Positions 9,244 through 18,708 of a stretch of 64,000 nucleotides of DNA are shown here, piece after piece (positions within the stretch are counted from its first letter, which is position 1; the number at the start of each line of letters is the position of its first letter). The stretch covers positions 62,001 to 126,000 of the forward strand of contig NZ_QZCF01000001.1 in NCBI RefSeq assembly GCF_003591485.1, given 5' to 3'. Both the position numbers and the translations under genes were made by a program. This DNA is from Paenibacillus sp. 1011MAR3C5. Its GTDB lineage: Bacteria > Bacillota > Bacilli > Paenibacillales > Paenibacillaceae. Below the pieces are notes generated by a model. The model did not search any database and had not been told where the DNA came from. It was given only the letters and a program-made list of their open reading frames with translations.

Positions 9244-12200
9244 ATGCAAGAAGATCGTCAACCATCGCCGAAGGCACCTTACAGCAGATGGCGATTATTC
9301 GGATTGGTATCATTCATTACTGTAAAATGGATTGTTTATTTTGGCATAATCTTTGGCTTGCTGGCAGGCGGCGTCATGACAGGCTACGTGGCCGCTCTGG
9401 TCAAGGATGAAGAAATTAGGCCGCAAAGCGTCATTCAGGACAAGGTCGGCGAATATTCCATGACCGGCTATGTGTACTTCAGAGATGACTCGCTGGTCGG
9501 ACAGCTGCGGACCGACGAGGACCGGATCGTCATTACATACGACGAAATTCCGCAATCCGTCATTGACGCCCTGCTGTCTACGGAAGACAACAACTTCTTC
9601 GAGCATGACGGCGTCGATATTAACGGCCTCGGCCGCGCGGTCAAGCAGAAGCTATTTAATGAAGATACGCAAACCGGCGGCAGTACGCTGACACAACAGC
9701 TTGCGCGCCGGGTGTTCCTTAGCCTCGACAAAACCGACAGCCGCAAGATCAAGGAGATCTTCCTGTCGCTTCGCATGGAGCGTTATCTGACGAAAGAAGA
9801 AATCTTAGCGGCTTATTTGAACAAAATGCCGTTCGGCAATGGCTCCAACGGTTATCAAGTATTCGGCATCAAAGCCGCAGCCAAGGGCATATTCGGCATA
9901 ACCGACCTGTCCAAGCTCAATACGTCCCAATCCGCTTACCTGGCAGGCCTGCCTCAGCTGCCTTCCCTCTACACCGCCTTTACGGGCTCAGGGAAGTTCA
10001 ACGAAGCAGGGTTCGAACGCGCGGTGAAGCGCCAGCAGCTCGTTCTCAAGCGTATGATGGAGACAGGTAGGCTGAATCAGCAGCAATATGAAGAAGCCCT
10101 TAAATTCGATATTCGTTCTTCTATCGCACCGCCTAGCGAGAAGGCGTATACGACCTATCCTTACCTGATGCTTGAAGCAGAGCGTCAAGCAGCGGAAGTG
10201 CTGCTCATGCAAGGCGATCCGACGCTGACCAAAGCCGACCTTCGCAAGAAGGAGAATGCCGGTCTGATCGAGGAAGCACGCGAGCAGCTGCTGCGCGGCG
10301 GCTACCATGTCTATACGACGATCGACAAAGATGTCTATACGATTATGCGCGAAATTGCCAGCAATGAAGACAACTTCACGCCATACAGCGAGAAGAAAGG
10401 CATCGAGCAGATCGCAGGCGTCATGCTGGATCACAAGTCCGGCGCCATCATCGGCATGCTGGAGGGCCGTGACTTCTACGAAGAGCAGATGAACTTCGCA
10501 ACGCAAATGATTCGTCAGCCAGGCTCCACGATGAAGACGCTGGCCGCTTATTTGCCCGCGATCGACGCCGGTATCATTCAGCCGGCAAGCATTATCGACG
10601 ATGCGCCAATCGTAATGAAGGACGGTCAGAAGGGCTTCCATATCCCGATGAACGTAACGAATAAGTTCAGAGGGCTTGTCACGGCACGCGATGCGCTTAA
10701 TCGCTCGCTTAACCTTCCTGCGCTGAAAATATTCAACGAAGAAGTCACGATTGACAAAGCATGGGAATTTGTAAGATCGCTTGGCATTACAACGCTGCAG
10801 CCTGAGGATGCTTATTCCCAGACAGGCGTTATCGGCGGCTTGCGCCTTGGTGTCTCGGTAGAAGAATTAACGAACGCATACGGCTCTATCCCGAATCAGG
10901 GCGTATTCCAGGACGCTTACATGATTGAAAAAATTACAGATGCCAACGGCAAAATGATCTATGAGCACAAGGAACAGCCGAAACGCGTCTTCTCTGAGCA
11001 AACAGCCTTCCTGATGACCGACATGCTGAAGACGGTAATATCCGATCCTTCCGGCTCAGGCCATCAGGTAACCAAGCAATTCAAGCAATACGGCAAGATT
11101 CCGGTAGCAGGCAAAACCGGCTCCACCCAAAGCTATGGCGACGTATGGTTCATGGGCTTTACGCCTGACGTCACGCTCGGTGTATGGGCCGGTTATGAGG
11201 AGCAGATCAATTCCCTCTCCAACAACGGCCAGACCCGCGCACGCTCCGTCTGGACGCTTATTATGAATAAGCTCACAGAAGAGAAGCCAGAGCTATTCGT
11301 AACGGACAGCTTCGCGAAACCGGACGGTGTCGTGAAAGCGACCGTATCCAAGGCAAGCGGACTGTTGCCTACGGAATTGACCAAGTCAGCCGGATTGCTC
11401 GTAACCGACTGGTTCAACAAAGAATATTTGCCGAAGAAAGCAGACGATGCACTCGTTAATATGAAATACATTACGTATGAAGGCATTAACTATGTCCCTA
11501 ACGAGCTGACGCCTGACGATATGCTGAAGGAAAAGGTTGTCATCAAGCGCAAGAAGCCGCTAGATGTGCTGATGGACGAAATCAAAGAGGCGCAATCCAA
11601 GCTGCCTGCCAAAAACAGAAGGCCGCTGGAGGTATACGTCCCTATGGACGCACAGAATGACGCGCCTTCCAAGACCGATCCGCGCACAGATGACGGCGCT
11701 GCACCGCAGACGCCGGCCGATGCGAAGCTCAGCGCTTCAAGCGCAGGAGACGTTACGATCACATTCTCTGCCAGCAAGTCGCCTGACGTGGTCGGCTACA
11801 GGCTGTACCGTTCCACGAACCAAGCCGATTATGCGAAGTCCGGTGCATCCGTTCTTCTAGGCGACGAGACCAAATTCACCTTTAAGGCTTCGGACAAAGA
11901 AGCGGCAACGTATTATGTCGTAGCCGTCGATGTCGTTGGCAAGGAATCCGCACCAAGCGCCATTATGAATTATGGTTCCATCTTGCCGGAATTGCCTGAA
12001 ATTCCGGGGGTACCGGGTATTCCGGGCTTCCCTGACGGCGAGAATAACGGCAATAATGGAAACAACGGCAATAACGGCAGCGAAACAGGCACACCGCCTT
12101 CCGCGCCTACCGGACTAACGGCGGAGAGCTCCGATCTCAGCATCCTGTTGAGCTGGGCAGCCAATCCGGTATCCGATCAAGTTACGCTCTACAACATCTA

Positions 12201-12360
12201 TTACAGTGCCGGCAGCGACGGCAATTATGTCAAGCTGGGAACTACTTCTCAGACCAGCTTCGAGCATTTGGCGCCGCTATCCAGCGGCAGCTATCAGATC
12301 ACGGCTGAGAATGGCTCCGGCGTGTCATCGCCGTCAGCGAGAGTTACAGTAGGTCAATAA
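9244..12360 (+). CDS. Class A penicillin-binding protein (PBP1A) with C-terminal fibronectin III domains
   Basis: A bifunctional peptidoglycan synthase of 1038 aa. Order of parts: cytoplasmic tail; one membrane segment (about residues 22-50); glycosyltransferase 51 domain with EDNNFFEH (catalytic Glu114) and GGSTLTQQLAR; transpeptidase domain with STMK (Ser428, Lys431), an SLN motif and KTG. It polymerises glycan strands and crosslinks peptides outside the membrane. The C-terminus adds an Asn/Gly-rich linker (NNGNNGNNGN) flanked by two fibronectin III-like domains (residues about 815-910 and 960-1038), making it longer than classical PBP1a. FnIII extensions are known in Gram-positive PBPs and probably bind wall or partners (inference). 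All catalytic motifs are intact. It is monocistronic, with a terminator after it. Confidence 0.95.
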   Translation: MQEDRQPSPKAPYSRWRLFGLVSFITVKWIVYFGIIFGLLAGGVMTGYVAALVKDEEIRPQSVIQDKVGEYSMTGYVYFRDDSLVGQLRTDEDRIVITYDEIPQSVIDALLSTEDNNFFEHDGVDINGLGRAVKQKLFNEDTQTGGSTLTQQLARRVFLSLDKTDSRKIKEIFLSLRMERYLTKEEILAAYLNKMPFGNGSNGYQVFGIKAAAKGIFGITDLSKLNTSQSAYLAGLPQLPSLYTAFTGSGKFNEAGFERAVKRQQLVLKRMMETGRLNQQQYEEALKFDIRSSIAPPSEKAYTTYPYLMLEAERQAAEVLLMQGDPTLTKADLRKKENAGLIEEAREQLLRGGYHVYTTIDKDVYTIMREIASNEDNFTPYSEKKGIEQIAGVMLDHKSGAIIGMLEGRDFYEEQMNFATQMIRQPGSTMKTLAAYLPAIDAGIIQPASIIDDAPIVMKDGQKGFHIPMNVTNKFRGLVTARDALNRSLNLPALKIFNEEVTIDKAWEFVRSLGITTLQPEDAYSQTGVIGGLRLGVSVEELTNAYGSIPNQGVFQDAYMIEKITDANGKMIYEHKEQPKRVFSEQTAFLMTDMLKTVISDPSGSGHQVTKQFKQYGKIPVAGKTGSTQSYGDVWFMGFTPDVTLGVWAGYEEQINSLSNNGQTRARSVWTLIMNKLTEEKPELFVTDSFAKPDGVVKATVSKASGLLPTELTKSAGLLVTDWFNKEYLPKKADDALVNMKYITYEGINYVPNELTPDDMLKEKVVIKRKKPLDVLMDEIKEAQSKLPAKNRRPLEVYVPMDAQNDAPSKTDPRTDDGAAPQTPADAKLSASSAGDVTITFSASKSPDVVGYRLYRSTNQADYAKSGASVLLGDETKFTFKASDKEAATYYVVAVDVVGKESAPSAIMNYGSILPELPEIPGVPGIPGFPDGENNGNNGNNGNNGSETGTPPSAPTGLTAESSDLSILLSWAANPVSDQVTLYNIYYSAGSDGNYVKLGTTSQTSFEHLAPLSSGSYQITAENGSGVSSPSARVTVGQ

Positions 12361-12396
12361 TACATGGGCGTTACTGAACCACTGGCCTATGTCAAC

Positions 12397-12429
12397 AAAG
12401 CAGCGCCTCCCTTCCGGGGCGCTGCTTTT
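12397..12429 (+). terminator. Intrinsic terminator of the PBP gene
   Basis: AGCAGCGCC and GGCGCTGCT arms with a short loop, followed by TTTTAGTTT on the plus strand, 37 nt after the PBP stop codon. Confidence 0.85.
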
Positions 12430-12540
12430 AGTTTGAGCGTACATGGCTGAACCCGCTTGTGTACACTCCTCTTATTATCTGGCTCTTCCCTGCTGTTTAC
12501 CGATTGAACGCATCGTTTTGAATTTATACGAACAAAGAAG

Positions 12541-12574
12541 AAGCCTTTAGGTCTACAAACAGACCTAAAGGCTT
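12541..12574 (-). terminator. Terminator-like hairpin after acsA
   Basis: A perfect 14-bp stem, AAGCCTTTAGGTCT with its complement, and a 6-nt loop, about 16 nt beyond the acsA stop. The following minus-strand sequence (CTTCTTTGTT) is only moderately T-rich. Confidence 0.7.
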
Positions 12575-12589
12575 CAATTCATTTGCTTA

Positions 12590-14314
12590 TTAATCTTCAA
12601 TTGTAGACAGGTCGCCTGTCGGCAGGTTCAGCTCCCATGCCTTCAGCACCCTTCTCATAATCTTGCCGCTGCGCGTCTTCGGCAGCTTATCCTTGAATTC
12701 GATCTCTCTTGGCGCAGCATGTGCGGAGAGACCTACTTTGACGAACTGGGAAATCTCCTTCTTCAACTCTTCGGACGGCTCGAAACCTTCGCGAAGCGCG
12801 ATAAAGGCTTTGATAATCTCGCCGCGCATTGGGTCGGGCTTGCCGATAACGCCAGCTTCCGCAACAGCCGGATGCTCAACAAGCTTGCTCTCGACCTCGA
12901 ACGGACCTACGCGCTCGCCTGCCGTATTAATGACATCGTCGATACGTCCTTGGAACCAGAAGTAGCCATCCTCGTCCATATAAGCGGAGTCGCCGGATAC
13001 GTACCAGCCTTCCAGGCGGAAATACTCCGCGTACTTCGATGGGTTGTTAAAAATCTTACGCATCATGGACGGCCAAGGCACGCGCACAGCCAGATTGCCC
13101 ATGCGGTACGGCGGAACTTCATTGCCGCTGTCGTCGATAATCGCCGCTTGAACGCCAGGCAGCGGCTTGCCCATGGAGCCCGGCTTAATGTCCATGCTCG
13201 GATAGTTGCAGATCAGCTGTCCGCCGGTCTCTGTCATCCACCATGTATCATGAATACGCTGATTGTAGACCTTCATGCCCCAACGCACAACCTCCGGGTT
13301 CAGCGGCTCGCCGACGCTGAGCACATGGCGCAGGCTGGACAAGTCGAATTGCTTCGACAGGTCGTCGCCAGCACCCATCAGCATGCGGAATGCCGTAGGC
13401 GCACTGTACCATACTGTTACTTTGTACTTCTGAATCACGTTGTACCAGTCGCTTGGGCTGAAGCGTCCGCCGCGAATCACATTCGTCGCGCCATTCAGCC
13501 ACGGAGCGAAAATACCGTAAGACGTTCCCGTTACCCAACCCGGGTCGGCCGTACACCAGTAAATATCGTCGTCCTTCAGATCCAGAACAACTTGACCTGT
13601 GTATTTGTGCTGGACCATCGCATTTTGTACATGGAACACGCCTTTCGGCTTGCCCGTCGATCCGGATGTATAATGCAGAATCAGCCCGTCTTCACGATCC
13701 AGCCATTCGATCTCGGCTTCGTCAGACATCTGGCTGATCTCTTCTTTGAAGTTTACAATTCCTTCTTCAGCAGGGATATCGTCGCCGTAGACGATAATAT
13801 GCTTCAGACCAGGCAGCTCATCACGCTTAATGCGATGAAGCAGCGCAGGCGTCGTCACGATTGCTACCGCTTCGCTGTCCTGCAGCCGGTCTTTGACCGC
13901 CGTCTCCATAAAGGCTTCGAACAACGGCCCTACTACTGCGCCGACCTTCAATGTTCCGAGGACGCTGAAGTAAAGTTCAGGTGTACGCGGCATGAAGATG
14001 AAGACACGCTCGCCTTTGCCGACTCCAAACTTGCGCAGGAGATTGGCAAACCGGTTGGATTGTTTGCTCAGCTGCTCGAATGTATACGATTCATCGCGTT
14101 CGCTGTCGCTGTAGTAAAGCGCTACTTTATGGCCTCTACCGAGCTCGAGATGGCGATCAATCGCTTCATAAGCCATGTTCACCTTTCCCGTCTCATGCCA
14201 GCTGAACTGCTTCTCGATTTGCTCCCATTGGAAGGTTGCTGCCGCTTCTTCGTAATTTTTTAAATTCGGGTTCGTCGCTGTTGCTGGTACACGCTCTTGA
14301 TGCAAGTTGATCAT
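12590..14314 (-). CDS. acsA: Acetyl-CoA synthetase
   Basis: Makes acetyl-CoA from acetate, ATP and CoA via acetyl-AMP in the cytoplasm. The protein has 574 aa, close to Bacillus AcsA. The AMP-binding signature YTSGSTGKPKG lies in the middle third, followed by WMTETGGQ and the C-terminal hinge region; the RSGKIMRR motif near the end contains the catalytic Lys551, the residue that is acetylated in this family. The ribosome binding site is GGGAGAG. The gene is divergent from acuA and acuC, which encode the acetyltransferase and deacetylase that switch AcsA off and on, the same arrangement as in B. subtilis. A cre-like site lies between promoter and start. Confidence 0.96.
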   Translation of the reverse strand: MINLHQERVPATATNPNLKNYEEAAATFQWEQIEKQFSWHETGKVNMAYEAIDRHLELGRGHKVALYYSDSERDESYTFEQLSKQSNRFANLLRKFGVGKGERVFIFMPRTPELYFSVLGTLKVGAVVGPLFEAFMETAVKDRLQDSEAVAIVTTPALLHRIKRDELPGLKHIIVYGDDIPAEEGIVNFKEEISQMSDEAEIEWLDREDGLILHYTSGSTGKPKGVFHVQNAMVQHKYTGQVVLDLKDDDIYWCTADPGWVTGTSYGIFAPWLNGATNVIRGGRFSPSDWYNVIQKYKVTVWYSAPTAFRMLMGAGDDLSKQFDLSSLRHVLSVGEPLNPEVVRWGMKVYNQRIHDTWWMTETGGQLICNYPSMDIKPGSMGKPLPGVQAAIIDDSGNEVPPYRMGNLAVRVPWPSMMRKIFNNPSKYAEYFRLEGWYVSGDSAYMDEDGYFWFQGRIDDVINTAGERVGPFEVESKLVEHPAVAEAGVIGKPDPMRGEIIKAFIALREGFEPSEELKKEISQFVKVGLSAHAAPREIEFKDKLPKTRSGKIMRRVLKAWELNLPTGDLSTIED

Positions 14315-14353
14315 TCTATCACTCTCCCATCAAATCTGTAAAACGTTGGTATA

Positions 14354-14386
14354 GGTATGCGCTTTCAAAAATCCACTATCATTATA
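14354..14386 (-). promoter_or_regulatory. acsA extended -10 promoter with a candidate CcpA (cre) site
   Basis: On the minus strand TGG-TATAAT forms an extended -10 box (TATAAT at 14381-14386). Just downstream, TGAAAGCGCATACC (14354-14367) matches the cre consensus TGWAANCGNTNWCA at all but two defined positions. acsA is a known CcpA target in Bacillus, and ccpA itself lies 3 kb away in this window. In the same gap an inverted repeat ATTGTTT-GTTAT-AAACAAT (about 14428-14446) precedes acuA; its meaning is unknown. Confidence 0.55.
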
Positions 14387-14520
14387 CCACAACACCTTTC
14401 CTTTCGACTACGCTTTTCATTTTCTTGATTGTTTGTTATAAACAATAGTAGGAAATAATCAATTTGGAGGAAGAAATAATCAGTTTTCTCGCGACAGTTG
14501 AAACGAAAGGGGACCACTGA

Positions 14521-15156
14521 ATGGAGCACCGTAAGCGGCTGCAGAGAGACATGATTACGACCCGTGACAACCACGAGCTGATTATTGAGGGGCCTGTCCC
14601 TCCCGATCGCCTGACTGCGTATACGATGCATCAATCGCTAGATGCCTTCCGCAGACCGAAGGATCAGCATGAAGCGCTCGTAGAGATAGCCGGATTGGAG
14701 GAAGGGCGCATCATTCTTGCCCGCGAGGGCGACTTGATTGTCGGATATGTAACGTTCCACTACCCGGATGAGCTCGAGCGCTGGTCCGAAGGCGGCATGG
14801 AAGATCTGGTCGAGCTAGGCGCGATTGAAGTCGCCAATGATTACCGGTCCTACGGGCTGGGCAAGCGTCTGATCAACATGGCTTTTGCCGAGGAACAGCT
14901 GGAAAATATGATTGTATACACTACGGAATATTACTGGCATTGGGATCTTGAGGGCACCGGCCTGAACGTATGGGATTACCGGACCATGATGGAAAACTTA
15001 ATGAAATCGGCTGACATGATCTGGTATGCCACCGATGATCCGGAGATATGCTCGCATCCCGCGAACTGCCTCATGGTCCGCATCGGCAAAGAAGTGCCGC
15101 TGAGCTCCATCGAGAAGTTCGATCGGGTCCGATTTCGCAATCGATTCATGTATTAA
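14521..15156 (+). CDS. acuA: AcuA protein acetyltransferase acting on acetyl-CoA synthetase
   Basis: A 211-aa GNAT acetyltransferase. It closely resembles B. subtilis AcuA from memory: LIIEGPVPPDRL, FRRPKDQHEALVEIAGL, ELGAIEVANDYRSYGLGKRL (the acetyl-CoA binding loop) and a conserved end FDRVRFRNRFMY. AcuA transfers acetyl to the catalytic lysine of AcsA and inactivates it. The ribosome binding site AAAGGGG is 8 nt from the ATG. It forms an operon with acuC 36 bp downstream. The acuB gene that sits between them in Bacillus is missing here. Confidence 0.95.
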   Translation: MEHRKRLQRDMITTRDNHELIIEGPVPPDRLTAYTMHQSLDAFRRPKDQHEALVEIAGLEEGRIILAREGDLIVGYVTFHYPDELERWSEGGMEDLVELGAIEVANDYRSYGLGKRLINMAFAEEQLENMIVYTTEYYWHWDLEGTGLNVWDYRTMMENLMKSADMIWYATDDPEICSHPANCLMVRIGKEVPLSSIEKFDRVRFRNRFMY

Positions 15157-15192
15157 GCCGTACATTTTGCAGGGAAAGGAAATGAGCTCAGA

Positions 15193-16371
15193 ATGGTATC
15201 AAACGCTGTATTCATTCATCATCCCGATTCATCCGGCTATAAATTTCATGATGACCATCCCTTCGATCCGATTCGCCAAGCGTTAACGATCGATCTGCTG
15301 AAGGAAACGCAAGCGCTTACGAACGAACAGATCATACGGCCTGATTATCTCATTGATGATGATATGCTGAAGCTTGTGCACCGTCATGATTACGTGCAAG
15401 CCGTCAAGCTGCTGGATACGGAGGACGACCCCCGCAGCAAAGCGGTGCTCGCCGAGCAATTCGGGCTGCAAACGGAGGACACGCCGTTTTTCCCCGGATT
15501 GCACAAGGCAGCCTGCGCGATTGTGACGGGCTCTGTAGAAGCCGCAGAAGCCGTTATGAGCGGCCGCGCCCTGCATGCCTTTCACTTGGCGGGAGGGCTG
15601 CATCACGCCTTCCCAGACCGCGCTGCGGGCTTCTGCGTGTACAATGACGCTGCAATTGCCATTACACATATTCGCAACAAATATAACGCCCGCGTCCTCT
15701 ACATCGATACGGATGTTCATCATGGAGACGGCGTGCAATGGTCATTCTACGACGACCCCGATGTGTGCACGTATTCGATACACGAGACTGGCAAATATCT
15801 GTTCCCCGGCACCGGATACGCTTATGAGAAAGGCGTAGACAAAGGCTTCGGCGCATGCTTCAATGTGCCGCTGGAGCCCTTCACCGAGGACGAATCGTGG
15901 CTGGAGAGCTTTAATGTGACGATCCGTAAGGTGATTGAGGCGTTCAAGCCAGATGTCATTCTGAGCCAGCATGGCTGTGATGCCCATGCGTATGACCCGT
16001 TGTCGCATATTCACTGCAGCATGCGCATTTACCAGGAAATTCCCGCTATCCTGCATGAACTGGCGCACACGTATACGGAAGGCCGCTGGATCGCGCTTGG
16101 CGGTGGCGGTTACGATATATGGCGCGTTGTTCCGCGGGCCTGGGCGCAGGTGTGGCTGGAGATGACGGATCACCCGCTTGCCGCAGCAATCCGGGCACAT
16201 GAAGTAAAGGCGCTGCCTGCCGACTGGCTGTTGCGATGGAAGAGCGAAAGCCCCGTCCCGTTGCCGGACAATTGGCAGGACGACAGCTCAGCCATCCCGC
16301 CAATCCCGCGCCGTGACATCATTAACGAGCAGAACCGCAATACGCAATCGATTGTGATACAGGATTTGTAA
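15193..16371 (+). CDS. acuC: AcuC deacetylase reactivating acetyl-CoA synthetase
   Basis: A 392-aa protein of the histone deacetylase (arginase-fold, zinc) family. Visible active-site elements are LAGGLHHAFPDRAAGFC (tandem histidines), YIDTDVHHGDG (zinc Asp/His) and the C-terminal ALGGGGYD loop. In B. subtilis, AcuC removes the acetyl group from AcsA, restoring activity. It follows acuA directly and is probably its co-transcribed counterpart. The ribosome binding site is AAAGGAAATGAG. Length matches the family (about 387 aa). Confidence 0.94.
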   Translation: MVSNAVFIHHPDSSGYKFHDDHPFDPIRQALTIDLLKETQALTNEQIIRPDYLIDDDMLKLVHRHDYVQAVKLLDTEDDPRSKAVLAEQFGLQTEDTPFFPGLHKAACAIVTGSVEAAEAVMSGRALHAFHLAGGLHHAFPDRAAGFCVYNDAAIAITHIRNKYNARVLYIDTDVHHGDGVQWSFYDDPDVCTYSIHETGKYLFPGTGYAYEKGVDKGFGACFNVPLEPFTEDESWLESFNVTIRKVIEAFKPDVILSQHGCDAHAYDPLSHIHCSMRIYQEIPAILHELAHTYTEGRWIALGGGGYDIWRVVPRAWAQVWLEMTDHPLAAAIRAHEVKALPADWLLRWKSESPVPLPDNWQDDSSAIPPIPRRDIINEQNRNTQSIVIQDL

Positions 16372-16424
16372 CGTGATGTAGCTATCATTTGATCGTCATT
16401 CACTCCATAACGAGCAAGCAACCT

Positions 16425-16466
16425 AATAGCTATCGGTCAGCGCACTGCGCTCGGCTGATAGCTATT
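16425..16466. other. Large stem-loop downstream of acuC
   Basis: Outer arms AATAGCTATC and GATAGCTATT enclose an inner perfect palindrome AGCGCA-C-TGCGCT. There is no T run on either side, so it is a poor classical terminator. It lies in the 396-bp gap between acuC and mtnN (16372-16767), where I see no supported gene; an 81-codon minus-strand frame (16490-16735) lacks a ribosome binding site. Confidence 0.5.
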
Positions 16467-16720
16467 GTGCAGTAAAGGTGCGCGCGGCGTTAAGAGAAAA
16501 ACGAAGCGCTGGTTGAGTTGACAGGGAAATAGCGGTGCATCGAATCGGGAAAATATTCATTTGTCGCGACTTTGAATTTAGTAGTGTCACACAACTCATA
16601 TACAGCTGTTGTTGCATTTATGAGAGTGCAGCGGAATCTTGCAACAATAAAGCAAAATGAATATACGCCAGTATTTTTGGTGAAGCCTTTCCTCAACGTG
16701 GCCCAAATAACGGCATAAAG

Positions 16721-16758
16721 AAGCCGCTCTACCATCGATTGCGACGGCAGAGCGGCTT
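16721..16758 (-). terminator. Terminator-like hairpin after mtnN
   Basis: AAGCCGCTCT and AGAGCGGCTT arms with an 18-nt loop, about 10 nt beyond the mtnN stop on the minus strand, followed by CTTTATG. Confidence 0.7.
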
Positions 16759-16767
16759 GATAAGTGC

Positions 16768-17466
16768 TTAGATATGTTTGACCATCTCGTCGATGATCTG
16801 ATGCGAATGGGTCGAGGCTTTCACCGTGAACTCCGCAAAGTTCACATGAGCGGAGCCATCAGCCTTATCGGACATGGAGCGAATCACCACATAAGGAATG
16901 CCATGCATGTCGCATACTTGGGCGACAGACGCCCCTTCCATCTCGGCGCAAGCGCCCTGCATCGTCTGATGCAGCGCCTCTACCGCTTCGCGGCTGGCGA
17001 TGAATTGATCGCCGGACAGTACTTTGCCCTTCAAGCTGTGTCCCGGGAACAGCTTCTCGCTTGCTGCATACGCAAGCGCGACAAGCTGCTTGTCCGCCGC
17101 AAACTCGGATCGCGGATGAAACGGGATGACACCTTTGGCAAAGCCAAGCGGCGTGCAATCCATATCATGCTGAATGCAGCTCTCCGATACAACGATATCG
17201 CCAATGTCCAGCTTGGGATCCAGCGCCCCCGCCACACCAGTGAACAGAACGCAATCCGCGCCCGCATCCAGCAGAATTTGCGTACAAACCGCAGCATTCA
17301 CTTTGCCGACGCCCGACTTGCAATAGATAACCTGCTTTCCGTGCAGGGTGCCTTCATAATACGTAATGCCCGCTTTCGTAAATTCCGAAGCGACGGCGAC
17401 ATGCTGGTGAAGTAGCTCGATCTCCTCCGCCATTGCGCCGATGATGCCGATCTTCGATGTAGCCAT
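16768..17466 (-). CDS. mtnN: 5'-methylthioadenosine/S-adenosylhomocysteine nucleosidase
   Basis: Cleaves adenine from MTA and SAH in the methionine salvage and SAM recycling routes. The 232-aa protein shows the family motifs: an N-terminal IGIIGAMAEEIELL, FTGVAGAL, LSGDQFIAS, CAEMEGASVAQVC (catalytic Glu) and RSMSDKADG (catalytic Asp). The start has GGAGG about 13 nt upstream. It begins 6 nt after the ccpA stop, so it is probably co-transcribed with ccpA, an unusual but simple pairing. Confidence 0.96.
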   Translation of the reverse strand: MATSKIGIIGAMAEEIELLHQHVAVASEFTKAGITYYEGTLHGKQVIYCKSGVGKVNAAVCTQILLDAGADCVLFTGVAGALDPKLDIGDIVVSESCIQHDMDCTPLGFAKGVIPFHPRSEFAADKQLVALAYAASEKLFPGHSLKGKVLSGDQFIASREAVEALHQTMQGACAEMEGASVAQVCDMHGIPYVVIRSMSDKADGSAHVNFAEFTVKASTHSHQIIDEMVKHI

Positions 17467-17472
17467 TGTTTA

Positions 17473-18477
17473 TTATATTCCTCCAACCGATTGGCGAATA
17501 ACAATCTCATGAGGCAGCGTGACCTTGGATTGTTCTACATTTTCCTTCTTCATAAGCTTCGTAAGCAAACGCATGGATACTGCACCGATATCATACATCG
17601 GCTGAGCGACAGCGGTAAGCTGCGGGCGTACCATGGATGCCATGCGGCTGTTATCCACACTAATAATGGAAATATCCGCAGGCACCTGCAGGCCAGAGTC
17701 TTGAATGCAATGAATTGCGCCGATCGCCATCTCGTCTGTTGCAGAGAATACGGCTGTCGGGCGTTCTTGCAGGTCGATAAAATATTTCATCGCTTCGGCG
17801 CCGGACTCATACCGGTAGTTGCCGATGCGAACCAAAGTGTCATCGTATGTAATGCCCGATTGCTCAAGTGCACGCTTGTAGCCCTGGAACCTGGCATAAC
17901 CATTGGAAGGGTCCTGCAGCGTGCCGCTAATCATGGCAATGCGCTTATGTCCCTGGGACACCAAATTCATAACCGCATCATAAGCCGCCTCTTCATGGTT
18001 GATGTCAACGGAAGGGATTTGGTTATTGTCATCACTGGTCGCGCACAGCACGATCGGAACGTTGGCCGTCTTGAATGCTTGCAGGTGATCATCTGTAACA
18101 GCGCCGCCCATGAACAGCAAGCCGTCAACCTGCTTCTCCAGAAGCGTATTGATCACTCGGATTTCTTTATCTTTCTTTTTGTCAGCGTTGCACAAAATAA
18201 TATTATAATGATACATATTTGCGATATCTTCGATCCCGCGTGCGACCTCAGCAAAAATCGCATTGGAAATATCCGGTATAACTACGCCTACCGTCGTTGT
18301 TTTTTTGCTCGCTAGACCGCGAGCTACTGCATTTGGTCGATAGCCCAGACGTTCAATGGCTTCATACACTTTCTTCCTCGTCGCTGGCTTTACGTTCGGG
18401 TTGTTGTTCACGACCCTGGATACCGTAGCCATCGACACGCCTGCTTCTCTTGCTACATCATAAATGGTTACCGTCAC
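17473..18477 (-). CDS. ccpA: Catabolite control protein A
   Basis: LacI-family master regulator of carbon catabolite control; with HPr-Ser-P it binds cre sites. N-terminal helix-turn-helix [20 protein letters not shown], then [19 protein letters not shown], and [18 protein letters not shown] in the core match Bacillus CcpA. I chose the GTG at 18477 because GGAGAGAG is placed correctly before it and it gives 334 aa, the length of B. subtilis CcpA; an ATG five codons upstream lacks a ribosome binding site. ccpA near acu genes is conserved in Bacillus. The acsA promoter cre-like site is a possible local target. Confidence 0.94.
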   Translation of the reverse strand: MTVTIYDVAREAGVSMATVSRVVNNNPNVKPATRKKVYEAIERLGYRPNAVARGLASKKTTTVGVVIPDISNAIFAEVARGIEDIANMYHYNIILCNADKKKDKEIRVINTLLEKQVDGLLFMGGAVTDDHLQAFKTANVPIVLCATSDDNNQIPSVDINHEEAAYDAVMNLVSQGHKRIAMISGTLQDPSNGYARFQGYKRALEQSGITYDDTLVRIGNYRYESGAEAMKYFIDLQERPTAVFSATDEMAIGAIHCIQDSGLQVPADISIISVDNSRMASMVRPQLTAVAQPMYDIGAVSMRLLTKLMKKENVEQSKVTLPHEIVIRQSVGGI

Positions 18478-18708
18478 GGATTCTCTCTCCATTTGTTCAG
18501 AATTTTATTTTTTCGTACGCCACATATTAGAGTAATGATACGACAAAATATTACTTTTCGCAATGTACGCCAGAGCAGACGCCCCATCCGAATGTGAGAA
18601 TGTTGAATACATGTCCCCTCTTGTCTTCCAACGCCAGAAGGACATGCCGTCACGGAAGCCTTTAATAATCAGCCGTGCAAGCACAACGATTCGCAGTAGC
18701 GCAGGACG

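Noticed and set aside
12719..14263. Plus-strand frame of 514 codons
   Set aside because: Antisense to acsA, which is certain. No ribosome binding site and a His/Arg-rich composition typical of shadow frames.
16490..16735. Minus-strand frame of 81 codons between acuC and mtnN
   Set aside because: No ribosome binding site; it runs up against the mtnN terminator. Probably chance.
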